Source: Pseudomonadota bacterium (GTDB taxonomy: Bacteria; Desulfobacterota; Desulfovibrionia; Desulfovibrionales; Desulfomicrobiaceae). Taken from it: 13,868 nucleotides of DNA. The notes under the pieces are model-generated. The model saw only the letters and a list, made by a program, of their open reading frames with translations. It was not told where the DNA came from and did not search any database. Positions within the stretch are counted from its first letter, which is position 1, and each line of letters opens with the position of its first letter. The translations under genes and the position numbers were made by a program. The stretch lies in contig JAEWKZ010000001.1 of assembly GCA_023393525.1 (NCBI GenBank), positions 1-13,868 on the forward strand, given 5' to 3'. Shown here one piece after another: positions 7,865 to 13,868 of the stretch.

Positions 7865-9313
7865 TCAGTTCCAATCCAGGAGGCGTCTTTGTCCCTTGAG
7901 GGCGCGGATGGCGGTGACGTCCTGGCTGACTTCGAGGCAGCCGAGGTATTTCCCGTCGCGCCTGACCGCGAAGTAGCGGATGTGAATGAACCGTCCGCCA
8001 AGCTCGATCCAGAATTCGGCCGTGTCGCGCTCCCCGCTCTTGAACCGCGTTAGGATGTCCTCGACCATGTGCACGCTCTTGGGGGGATGGCAGTTGGACA
8101 CCTCGCGGCCGATGATGCCTTCGCTGCGGGGGAAGATCCGCTCCTCGGTCTGGGAGAAGTAGGCCACGCGGTCGTCCGAGCCGACAAAGGTCATGTCCAC
8201 GGGCAAATGCTTGAGCACGGCGTTGAGCACCTCGGGCTCCAGGCGCCCGCAATCGAGGCGCACCAGGCCGCCGCTTTCGGCGGAAGCGGCCTCGCCGGCC
8301 GGCAGCCACGCATCCCCGGGATCCACCCAGGCGAAGCCGATCTCGGCCTCGCCTCTTCTGACTTTTCGCCAGTCCGCTTCGGAAAATGTTTCGTAAACCA
8401 TGGGGAAGAGGATGCGCTCCTCCTTGAAGACCATGTCGCGGACGGCCAGGACCAGTTCGGACACGGCCGCCACGGCCGGGGCGTGATCCGTGGATTCAAG
8501 GCAGGACAGGGCCTTTTTGAACATGGCCCGGATGTCGTCATGGATTTCCCACATGACCTGCGGCGGCGCGGTCAGGCCGTGGGCCTCCATGATGGGGAAG
8601 AGCTGGTTCTCCTTGCGCTCGTAGTGTTGGATGAGGGCGGCCAGATCGCTGACGCCCAGCTTCAGGGCATTGCGCGCCCCCGAATATCCGAGCTCGTCCC
8701 GGACGCCGTCCAGGATTGCGGACAGGTTGCACGCCTTCTCCTCGGCCAGGGCATTCTCGGCCTGAAAGGTGCGGATGGGGTGCCCTTCGGGCAGGGGCGG
8801 CAGCTCGGGCTTGTCCGCGTCGGCGGTGAAGAGTTCGACGTGCAGGTTGCACAGCTTCTTGATCTCCGACTCCGGGATGCCTTCGGCCACGAGACGCTGT
8901 TCCATGGCGCCGACTTCCGCCGGGGAGACGTCTTTGAGCAGCGCGTGGAATTCCTGACGCAGGCTGTCCAGGGATTCGCCGCCGTGCAGGCGCATGACGA
9001 TGCCCTTGAACGCCTCGATGCGCTCTTCGCGGGACGCGCCCCGCGCGTGCTCGGCCCGCCCGCCGCTGTTGACCAGGGTCACGGAGTCGTTGGATTTTTT
9101 GAATATCTCCGCCGCTATACCCGCGAGAAAATCGTCCGGGTCAAGCCCGCCCAAGGATGCGGCCTTGGAGACCGAGGCGAAGGCGGCCACGGTCTTGCGC
9201 AGAAAGGGGTTTTCCAGCTTGGAGAATTTCGGCGATGTCTTCACGAGGTAGTCGAGAAGAAAAGGGTATGCATCGAGAAGGTCCCCGATTTTGGTTTTCA
9301 TCGAGAGTTCCAT
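7865..9313 (-). CDS. DUF1858/DUF438/hemerythrin/PAS sensor-like protein
   Basis: It encodes 482 residues. ATG 9313 is preceded by AGGAGG with a six-base spacer; an internal ATG at 9301 is less well placed. Domains in order: DUF1858 (about 5-65), DUF438 (about 95-160), a hemerythrin-like HHE bundle (about 175-315) and a PAS domain (about 365-475) with NCHPPKS. Likely metal ligands include His178, His230, Glu235, His258 and Glu298/299. The second KEERILFP helix lacks the His found in classical hemerythrins, which also seems usual in this subfamily. There is no signal peptide, membrane segment, kinase or cyclase output domain, so it is a cytoplasmic protein. Such proteins are thought to sense oxygen, nitric oxide or redox state through a di-iron site, common in strict anaerobes. 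It appears monocistronic, with its own 325-base upstream gap, and is probably not part of the neighbouring systems. Confidence 0.9.
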   Translation of the reverse strand: MELSMKTKIGDLLDAYPFLLDYLVKTSPKFSKLENPFLRKTVAAFASVSKAASLGGLDPDDFLAGIAAEIFKKSNDSVTLVNSGGRAEHARGASREERIEAFKGIVMRLHGGESLDSLRQEFHALLKDVSPAEVGAMEQRLVAEGIPESEIKKLCNLHVELFTADADKPELPPLPEGHPIRTFQAENALAEEKACNLSAILDGVRDELGYSGARNALKLGVSDLAALIQHYERKENQLFPIMEAHGLTAPPQVMWEIHDDIRAMFKKALSCLESTDHAPAVAAVSELVLAVRDMVFKEERILFPMVYETFSEADWRKVRRGEAEIGFAWVDPGDAWLPAGEAASAESGGLVRLDCGRLEPEVLNAVLKHLPVDMTFVGSDDRVAYFSQTEERIFPRSEGIIGREVSNCHPPKSVHMVEDILTRFKSGERDTAEFWIELGGRFIHIRYFAVRRDGKYLGCLEVSQDVTAIRALKGQRRLLDWN

Positions 9314-9638
9314 GATATGCCTCCTGGGTTACGGTTTGGCCCGCCTAATGAACGTGTGCGATGACTGTCCTGACGGTTTGCATACCGAAAGTTCATGGCG
9401 GAAGATAGCTGGAATTCGCAATGAATTGGCCCCGCATCGCTCCGGATGCGCGGACGTGATGCCGCCGCCTTGTCGAATCAAGGCGTTGACCTTTATTATT
9501 TCAGCTGGTTGCTTGGTTGGTAAGGGTGTGTTGAATGCTCAAGATCAGTTCTTTGGGATTGCCGGAGTTGCGGACATTGGCATCCCTGTCTGCGGGAACG
9601 AAAAAATGCGGGCGGGTGCGAACCGGGTGCGGGATGAA
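9314..9638. other. Intergenic region without a supported gene
   Basis: These 325 bases separate the DUF438 gene start from the end of the HEPN/MNT module. They are less GC-rich than their surroundings, especially around 9486-9545. One 7-base-pair hairpin is visible, CGCCTTG (9466-9472) with CAAGGCG (9479-9485) and a six-base loop, plus a shorter one, CGCATC/GATGCG, near 9433-9450. Neither has a U-run. The promoter of the DUF438 gene must lie at the left end, but I see no convincing -35/-10 pair. Frames crossing this gap are fragments of antisense reading. Confidence 0.5.
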
Positions 9639-9941
9639 TCAGTGCTCGTACAGGGTTTGTCCCACGCGGTCGATGTGCTCCCGCAGCCCGGAATGATCGA
9701 GATCGGCGAAGAGGGACAGGTCGATGAGCCAGGGCAGGAGCAGGTCGTCCAGGTCGGACATGATGCCCAAAAGGTGGTTGTGGGTCAGCTTTTCGCCGAC
9801 CAGGGTCAGGTCGATGTCCGATCCCGGCTTGAACGTGCCCATGGCGCGGGAACCGTAAAGAATCGCCTTTTCGACTTCGGGATACAGGGCCAGTACAGAC
9901 TTGATTTCGAGTATGGCCTCTTCGGGCAGTCCGAAACGCAT
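9639..9941 (-). CDS. MNT-type minimal nucleotidyltransferase (HI0073-like)
   Basis: It encodes 100 residues. The nucleotidyltransferase motif is complete: Gly30-Ser31, ten residues, then Asp42-Ile-Asp44 (YGSRAMGTFKPGSDIDL), with a third acidic residue in LIDLSL (Asp74). The family transfers AMP or other nucleotides. In HEPN/MNT modules the MNT protein modifies and silences the HEPN partner, or acts as its antitoxin. Its ATG overlaps the stop codon of the HEPN gene by one base (TGATG), so translation is coupled and the two proteins are almost certainly partners, as in the HI0073/HI0074 pair. No ribosome binding site of its own is needed. Confidence 0.88.
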   Translation of the reverse strand: MRFGLPEEAILEIKSVLALYPEVEKAILYGSRAMGTFKPGSDIDLTLVGEKLTHNHLLGIMSDLDDLLLPWLIDLSLFADLDHSGLREHIDRVGQTLYEH

Positions 9942-10363
9942 CAGGCGGTTTCCTCGTTCATGGCGGCTTTGAGGCGGGTCGATAGGGCCTGGAAAGCGGG
10001 ATAGTAACGTGTCAGCACGTTGCCCGCGATGCGGTTTGCCACTTCCAGATGGTAGGTATGGGAACTCAGGTTGCGGTCCTTGATCATGTCCATCCAGGTC
10101 TGGCCATCCTCGATCAGTTCGTTTTTGAAGGCCGTGCGAGTGGCGTCGCGCGAACCGATAAGCCCGGTGATACCCTTGTGCTCAAGAAAGTCCTTGAGGG
10201 TGTTCCAGGCCAGTTCGTGCGTGAATTCAAACCCCTGAATCAGCCCCTGCTGCTCCAGGTCGTTCAACGGGCGCTGGCTGGCGAGTCGCGCTGCCTCTTC
10301 CAGAGTGGTAAGCGCACGAAGAAAGTTGTCGAAGCGTTGCTTCCAGCGGATGTCAGGATTCAT
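9941..10363 (-). CDS. HEPN-family protein (HI0074-like nucleotidyltransferase partner)
   Basis: It encodes 140 residues from ATG 10363. A longer frame from ATG 10381 adds six residues. I prefer 10363 because GGGG lies seven bases before it and the N-terminus MNPDIRWKQRFDNF has the usual family start. It is an all-helical protein with the HEPN RNase-type motif R-x4-H: Arg97-Asn-Leu-Ser-Ser-His102. HI0074-like proteins bind MNT proteins. Related HEPN proteins such as HepT are RNases acting as toxins, and the intact motif is compatible with activity, though many HI0074 members are described only as substrate-binding subunits. It is the middle gene of an MNT-HEPN-MNT set, overlapping the downstream MNT gene and lying 38 bases after the upstream one. 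Confidence 0.87.
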   Translation of the reverse strand: MNPDIRWKQRFDNFLRALTTLEEAARLASQRPLNDLEQQGLIQGFEFTHELAWNTLKDFLEHKGITGLIGSRDATRTAFKNELIEDGQTWMDMIKDRNLSSHTYHLEVANRIAGNVLTRYYPAFQALSTRLKAAMNEETA

Positions 10364-10401
10364 GTATTTTCCCCGTTCCATGAAACGCGATCAAGCCATT
10401 G

Positions 10402-10833
10402 TCAGTCATAAATTTTTCCCCGCTCGCGGATGTCGGCCAACAGACCGGCCCTGGCTTCATCCAGCGCCGTTTTTTCGCTCAGCACGAAGCACTCGAAAAG
10501 ATCGGCTTCCAACTGCCGCGCCCAGAGTCTGCGCCCGGTCATGAGTATCTGGTGCTGCATGATGGTGGAAGCGGCCCGCATGTCGAGCGCGTCCACCTCG
10601 CAACCGACCTTTTCCGCCAGATCTCCCGACAGCATCCACAGCCGGACCGGATCGGCATATCCAGCCACCAGCACGGCCAAATCCAGATCGCTTTCGGCAT
10701 GCTCTTCACCCGTGATCCGGCTGCCAAAGGCATAAATGGCCAAGACATCGGGAATAGCCGCGAGAATGTCCCGGACCAGGGGGCCGTCTGGGGCAAGCAT
10801 GGACGTGATGTCGGGTCTGACCTGCTGATTCAT
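10402..10833 (-). CDS. MntA-like nucleotidyltransferase (first of two MNT genes)
   Basis: It encodes 143 residues. The core motif is AFGSRITGEEHAESDLDL: Gly37-Ser38, ten residues, then Asp49-Leu-Asp51, matching the GSX10DXD signature of MntA-type AMP-transferring antitoxins. A third Asp is at 81 (VDALD). It is longer than the MNT gene at 9639, with an extra helical C-terminus (about 85-143). MntA proteins usually stand next to a DUF86-type HEPN (HepT). Here the next gene is an HI0074-type HEPN that already has its own MNT, and the gap is too short for a missing DUF86 gene. The start has only a weak ribosome binding site (GGCGGC). The 103 bases upstream, before the DUF2235 stop, are AT-richer and probably contain a promoter. 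Confidence 0.87.
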   Translation of the reverse strand: MNQQVRPDITSMLAPDGPLVRDILAAIPDVLAIYAFGSRITGEEHAESDLDLAVLVAGYADPVRLWMLSGDLAEKVGCEVDALDMRAASTIMQHQILMTGRRLWARQLEADLFECFVLSEKTALDEARAGLLADIRERGKIYD

Positions 10834-10936
10834 GATTTGCCGCCGTGCAAGGGTGCGCGATACATTTCATAATCGTGCGACAAAACGCGGAAAAAGGAAA
10901 CAGGGTGCGAGAGGGATTTTCTTCAGTATTCGCGAT

Positions 10937-11983
10937 TCAAGGCCATCGGTCCCGGCTGATCCGGGCCAGGTTGAGGCATTTATCCCGGTAGGGCGGGTCG
11001 GCGTCGAAGCGTTGCCAGGCCTGCGGGGCCACGGCGGTGTTGTCGGCAGCGGAGGGTTCGATGGGGCGGATGTGGTCCGGGAAAAGGCTGTAGAGCCCCT
11101 TTTTGGAGTTCACCAGCCGGCCGTCCCAGGCTGGGCGGATTGCAAGGTCCAGGCGCTTCATGGGAGCGGGGTCGAACTCCAGGCCGCATTCGCCCGCCCG
11201 CTCCATCATCCAGGTCAGGGCGATGTCCGAGAGGCCCGTGTCTCGGTAGCCGCCGCCAATATTGGAGTGCACGCCCGCAAACCAGACTTGCTCCAGCCGC
11301 TGGCAACAAACCCCGTCCTGTTTCCTCCATACGCAAGGCTCGAAAGCCCGGCGGCGCTCGTCGATGGCCAGGGACTGGAAGGCGTTGTCCACGCGGCTGC
11401 TCAGGTCCACGTCGTGGAACTCGACGTTTAAGAGCTTGTTGACGATGTCGAAGTTGCGGGAGGGGATGCCCAGCGCTCCCACCGTGTCCCACACGCCGAT
11501 GCAGTGCACCCGGACCTCGCGCGACCAGGTCCGGCGGAAGAGCTCGGACTCGATGGCCCGCGGGTGGGACTCCTTGTCGCGGCGGCGGTAGAGCCGGTAG
11601 GCGTCATCCAGGCGCGGCAGGTTTTCCAGACGCAACAGCCCCGAGTTGCGCAGCAGCCCGGCCAAGCTGCGTACCGTGTAGGCCCCCCGGCTGAAGCCGA
11701 AGAGGAAGATGTCGTCCCCATCCTCGTGCCGCTCCATGAGAAAGCGGTAGGCCTCCAGAATGTTCCGTGAAATCCCCACCCCGGAAACCCCGCCCCGTAT
11801 CCTGTCATACCAGCGCGTGCCCACGCCGGAGTCGTAGTAGAGCATCTGCCGCCTGCCGTCCCCGGCCAGAGGCGCCACGCACATGGCGATCTTGGCTACG
11901 TTGGTCGGCGAAATCACCCCCTGGTCCGTCTGGTCCGGAGTGTTCCAGGTGCCGTCGCAGCAGATGACGATGCGTTTGGACAT
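10937..11983 (-). CDS. DUF2235 alpha/beta-hydrolase (Tle1-like phospholipase family)
   Basis: It encodes 348 residues from ATG 11983, chosen over an in-frame ATG at 12055. GGGAGG lies five to six bases before 11983, and MSKRIVICCDGTWN is the conserved family start. The triad is visible: Ser98 in GFSRGAY, Asp166 in VWDTVGALG and His239 in GVHSNIGGGY. DUF2235 proteins are alpha/beta-hydrolases; characterised members are Tle1 phospholipases delivered by type VI secretion. No signal peptide is present and no VgrG, PAAR, Hcp or immunity gene lies within the window, so a type VI role is not supported. It could be a standalone cytoplasmic lipase. It lies 103 bases upstream of the MNT-HEPN-MNT genes on the same strand, so co-transcription is possible but not shown. 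Confidence 0.92.
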   Translation of the reverse strand: MSKRIVICCDGTWNTPDQTDQGVISPTNVAKIAMCVAPLAGDGRRQMLYYDSGVGTRWYDRIRGGVSGVGISRNILEAYRFLMERHEDGDDIFLFGFSRGAYTVRSLAGLLRNSGLLRLENLPRLDDAYRLYRRRDKESHPRAIESELFRRTWSREVRVHCIGVWDTVGALGIPSRNFDIVNKLLNVEFHDVDLSSRVDNAFQSLAIDERRRAFEPCVWRKQDGVCCQRLEQVWFAGVHSNIGGGYRDTGLSDIALTWMMERAGECGLEFDPAPMKRLDLAIRPAWDGRLVNSKKGLYSLFPDHIRPIEPSAADNTAVAPQAWQRFDADPPYRDKCLNLARISRDRWP

Positions 11984-12087
11984 AGTGCCTCCCTTGAGTA
12001 ACGTTCGAAACCGGTCTGGCCGGACAGTGTTCCGATGCGAAAAAGGTGGCGTCATTCACCCGTGACCGCCCGCCGTGTGCGGGGGGC

Positions 12088-12263
12088 GCGAGCCGGCGCG
12101 GTCCGGTCCGGGGCTGCCGGAACTCCTTCGCGGGCCTCGTAATGCTTCCCGGCCTTGCGATTCGGCGGGCATGCGATGCGTGGCTTGCGAGACGGCCGGG
12201 AAGCAAACGATGCCAAGCTCAGTCAAACAGCCGACAACCCCGGACCGGACCGCGCCGGCTCGC
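12088..12263. repeat. Inverted-repeat element with perfect 26-base arms
   Basis: The left arm 12088-12113 begins GCGAGCCGGCGCGGTC and is the exact reverse complement of 12238-12263. Complementarity continues inward for seven bases with two mismatches. A second, inner perfect pair, GCTTCCCGGCC (12144-12154) and GGCCGGGAAGC (12194-12204), lies in register with the first apart from a 3-base difference. The 176 bases could thus form one long imperfect hairpin. It lies upstream of the DUF2235 gene in a 520-base region (11984-12503) without a supported gene. No target-site duplication was seen. It might be a MITE-like element, a remnant of one, or a structured RNA. Confidence 0.75.
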
Positions 12264-12395
12264 TTGAGGCTGTCCGTCATGCCCGGGAAAATGAGCTGAA
12301 CGTGATGCGCGCAACTCATGTTGGCCAGTCAGGCTTCAGCGTGATGGCGCTCAGGTCTGTTATGACATGCATGGACGTATGTTGTGAAGTGCCTA

Positions 12396-12424
12396 GTACA
12401 TGTACGTATATACGTATGACGTCA
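12396..12424. promoter_or_regulatory. Cluster of palindromes upstream of small gene copy 1
   Basis: Three palindromes follow each other: GTACATGTAC (12396-12405), TACGTATATACGTA (12403-12416) and TGACGTCA (12417-12424). Positions 12396-12418 alternate strictly purine and pyrimidine. The corresponding place before copy 2 keeps TACATATGTA (13313-13322) and ATACGTAT (13323-13330), but not the exact sequence. Such symmetry suits a dimeric regulator, but no regulator is identified and the role is inferred. Confidence 0.4.
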
Positions 12425-12704
12425 GGAAAGGTGTTGCCTGCGTGCTGTATGCGATGTATGCGCAACAGAATTTTGTGATCATTGATCCGTGTCGGAGGCG
12501 ATGATGCATCAGCGACAGGACAGAGGAGATGGCGGCGGTTCTGAGGAGCGCAAAAAGGGCGGTTTTTCCGTCTGGCGGCTGGAAGACAACAACGCGTTTT
12601 TGGTCCGGGACGGACTGACCGAGGAAGAGGCGCTGGCGCTGGTGCGGGAGTACGAGAGGCGGGGACACAGGCCGGCGTATTGGGTGGAGCGGGAGAGTGG
12701 GGCG
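12414..12704 (+). repeat. Duplicated segment, copy 1
   Basis: It aligns without gaps to 13342 onward (offset 928) through the start codon region, then with a 3-base difference (offset 931) inside the gene. The upstream 90 bases are about 90% identical by hand comparison, so the duplication included the regulatory region and not only the coding part. Confidence 0.85.
12434..12462 (+). promoter_or_regulatory. Candidate promoter of small gene copy 1
   Basis: TTGCCT (12434-12439), a 17-base spacer and TATGCG (12457-12462) are kept at the same spacing in the second copy. The -10 match is weak, so this is tentative. Confidence 0.3.
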
Positions 12705-12719
12705 GACGGTATTTCTTAA
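12504..12719 (+). CDS. Small unknown protein, copy 1 of a duplicated gene
   Basis: It encodes 71 residues from the second of two adjacent ATG codons (12501, 12504). GGAGG at 12494-12498 is five bases from 12504 but only two from 12501. A GTG at 12489 would lie before the ribosome binding site and is unlikely. The protein is soluble and charged: a basic/acidic N-terminus, then GGFSVWRLEDNN, then an amphipathic helix with LTEEEALALVREYERRGH and AYWVE. There is no signal peptide or membrane segment. I do not recognise the family. It is about 80% identical to the protein at 13432. The conserved core compared with the looser ends suggests a selected protein and not a chance frame. Confidence 0.75.
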   Translation: MHQRQDRGDGGGSEERKKGGFSVWRLEDNNAFLVRDGLTEEEALALVREYERRGHRPAYWVERESGADGIS

Positions 12720-12758
12720 AAGCCCGAGAGTTGGATATGTTTGTCGGACATGGTCGTC

Positions 12759-13196
12759 GGGCTCGCCGAGCCTTAGATCAGGATCGACGGCGGGTTTTTC
12801 GTGCTGACGATTCGGAGGAACAGGGAGTGGCTGGGAAGTTCGCCGGGTCTTGGTCAGGATCAAGTTGGGGCTGCTGTGGCACCCGGTGGTGAACAAATCG
12901 CCGGACAAGTCGCCGGACAAGTCGCCGGACAAGTTGCCGGACAAGTCGATGCTTGGATTGTCCGAGTATTTTCGGCCTGCACTGTACGACCGCTGAGTAA
13001 TCGTGAAATCCAGGAAGCAGCAGGACTTCGGCATCGCGAGACATTCCTGCGTAACTACCTCGACCAGATTATCAACGACGGTCTGGTGGAGCGCACAGTT
13101 CCAGACAAGCCAACCAGTCGTCTCCAAAAATACCGACTTACTGAAAAAGGACGCAAGTTGTTGGAGCAGGCTGGCGCGAAAGGAAGACGGTCATGA
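12759..13196 (+). pseudogene. C-terminal remnant of an AlbA_2/AAA_4-type (COG2865) protein
   Basis: In one frame the translation reads GLAEP, an amber codon at 12774-12776, then IRIDGGFFVLTIRRNREW. A block of repeated AGQV units (about 12894-12950) follows, and then a winged-helix end with LSNREIQEAAGLRHRETF and DKPTSRLQKYRLTEKG. This order, with GLPEPEI..GGFFV at the end of the core, tandem short repeats as linker and a C-terminal helix-turn-helix, is typical of putative DNA-binding proteins related to Schlafen AlbA_2 domains (COG2865). TAG stands where GAG would be expected. The N-terminal AlbA_2 and ATPase parts are absent; the small gene copy 1 occupies that place. A shorter frame from GTG 12801 (131 residues) could still be expressed as a small winged-helix protein, but it has no ribosome binding site. 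Confidence 0.7.
12894..12949 (+). repeat. 12-base tandem repeat inside the remnant gene
   Basis: Four full units and a partial fifth follow the consensus CAAGTCGCCGGA (12894, 12906, 12918, 12930, 12942). Because the unit is a multiple of three, it encodes repeated QVAG. Unit number could vary by slippage without shifting the frame. Confidence 0.85.
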
Positions 13197-13259
13197 GCGT
13201 GCGCGGTTCCACTGGACAAGTCGAGGCTGTTGAGAGCCCTCATGCGACAGGTCATAAAA

Positions 13260-13275
13260 CCCTCGAATTCGAGGG
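13260..13275. repeat. Perfect 16-base palindrome
   Basis: CCCTCGAATTCGAGGG is its own reverse complement. On the minus strand it is followed by TTTTATG, so it could act as a weak terminator for leftward transcription; on the plus strand it is followed by AATAAAAAAC. It lies between the remnant gene and small gene copy 2. A binding site is equally possible. Confidence 0.6.
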
Positions 13276-13341
13276 AATAAAAAACGAGGCCGGAAGAAAC
13301 AGCTTTTGCTTGTACATATGTAATACGTATTTGTAATGACT

Positions 13342-13635
13342 GTATGACATCAGGAAATGTGTTGTCTGCGTGCTGCATGTGATGTATGCGCTTCAGAATT
13401 TTGTAATCATTGATCCGTGTCAGAGGCAATGATGCATCAGCGACAAGGCAGGGAAGACGAAGGCGGTTCCGAGGGCCGGAAAGAGGGCGGTTTTTCTGTC
13501 TGGCGGCTGGATGACAACAATAACGAGTTTATGGTCCGGGACGGGTTGACTGAGGAAGAGGCCCTGGAGCTGGTGCGGGAGTATGAGGGGCGGGGGCACA
13601 GGCAGGCGTATTGGGTGAAAAATGAGAGCGGGGTG
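13342..13635 (+). repeat. Duplicated segment, copy 2
   Basis: Second copy of the segment at 12414-12704, in the same orientation. The copies are separated by the remnant gene and about 145 bases of AT-richer sequence. Differences are spread evenly through upstream and coding parts, so the duplication is not recent. Confidence 0.85.
13362..13390 (+). promoter_or_regulatory. Candidate promoter of small gene copy 2
   Basis: TTGTCT (13362-13367), a 17-base spacer and TATGCG (13385-13390) lie at exactly the positions matching copy 1. Conservation of both hexamers and spacing between diverged copies is the main support. Confidence 0.3.
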
Positions 13636-13665
13636 GCTGGTTCTGTGAAATCCACTGATTCCTGA
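13432..13665 (+). CDS. Small unknown protein, copy 2 of a duplicated gene
   Basis: It encodes 77 residues from the second of two adjacent ATG codons; AGAGG lies five bases upstream. It shares MHQRQ, GGFSVWRL.DNN, VRDGLTEEEAL.LVREYE and AYWV with copy 1, has one extra residue after DNN, and has a longer C-terminal tail (AGSVKSTDS). No known family was recognised and no export signal is present. The remaining 203 bases to the window end show no gene; they contain a run of nine C (13698-13706) and a short GTGCC/GGCAC hairpin near 13818-13839. Confidence 0.75.
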   Translation: MHQRQGREDEGGSEGRKEGGFSVWRLDDNNNEFMVRDGLTEEEALELVREYEGRGHRQAYWVKNESGVAGSVKSTDS

Positions 13666-13868
13666 CAGTTCACGAAGATGAGTCAACGGCAGGCTTGCCC
13701 CCCCCCTTCCCTCAAGAGGATGAATATGATCGAAAGTAAGTAGTCAGTCCTGAAAAACTCTAAAAACGGTCCATCAGGCAGGCGCCCGTACCGACCGAAC
13801 ATCTGGTTGAAAAACGTGCCCAAGTAATTTTAGGCACAAAAAATACATTATCCGGATGAACTTCCGGA

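Noticed and set aside
8069..9364. Plus-strand frame of 431 codons
   Set aside because: It is the mirror of the DUF438/hemerythrin/PAS gene, which has recognisable domains on the minus strand.
12155..12478. Plus-strand frame of 107 codons upstream of small gene copy 1
   Set aside because: It crosses the inverted-repeat element and the palindromes, has no ribosome binding site and no recognisable protein features.
12894..12949. Possible CRISPR-like array
   Set aside because: The units are 12 bases long, directly adjacent and have no spacers; it is a coding tandem repeat.
12393..13127. Minus-strand frame of 244 codons over the duplicated zone
   Set aside because: It runs antisense through the small gene and the remnant gene; the apparent SGDL repeat is only the 12-base tandem repeat read backwards.
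13698..13706. Run of nine C as a phase-variation tract
   Set aside because: It lies after the last gene's stop codon with no frame or promoter depending on it; it could also be a sequencing-length uncertainty.

Overview
The window is GC-rich, with long G/C-ending codon runs, strong AGGAGG-type ribosome binding sites and a hemerythrin/DUF438/PAS protein. This suggests a high-GC anaerobic proteobacterium of the Desulfovibrionales type, which is an inference from style and gene content and not from a marker gene. No rRNA, tRNA, CRISPR array or intact insertion sequence was seen.

Left part (1-7661) is a locus of exported proteins around one divergent promoter region (3806-3994). Leftward runs a very large gene that leaves the window: at least 1268 codons, a Sec signal peptide, coiled coil and a Gly/Ala-rich segment. 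Rightward runs a two-gene operon. Its first gene encodes an 844-residue exported protein with three copies of a roughly 215-residue beta-rich domain. Its second encodes a 362-residue exported protein carrying a phospholipase A2-like calcium loop and HD..Y motif plus a six-cysteine tail. The two divergent genes share a homologous N-terminal module directly after the signal peptide (TVRAL...GR.PA). I therefore read the three as one functional unit acting outside the cytoplasm. This is the best candidate in the window for an undescribed system.

Middle part (7662-12000, all genes on the minus strand): a DUF1858-DUF438-hemerythrin-PAS sensor-like protein converges on the phospholipase-like gene. 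Next come three small genes in the order MNT, HEPN, MNT, a HEPN/MNT toxin-antitoxin type module with two nucleotidyltransferases for one HEPN. Upstream of them is a standalone DUF2235 alpha/beta-hydrolase of the Tle1-like phospholipase family with its Ser-Asp-His triad visible.

Right part (12000-13868) looks like an accessory or decaying zone. It holds a 176-base inverted-repeat element with perfect 26-base arms, and two diverged copies of a small unknown gene duplicated together with their upstream region. Between the copies lies the C-terminal remnant of an AlbA_2/AAA_4-type (COG2865) protein, with an in-frame amber codon and a 12-base tandem repeat. Several palindromes and an alternating purine-pyrimidine tract lie upstream of the small genes.
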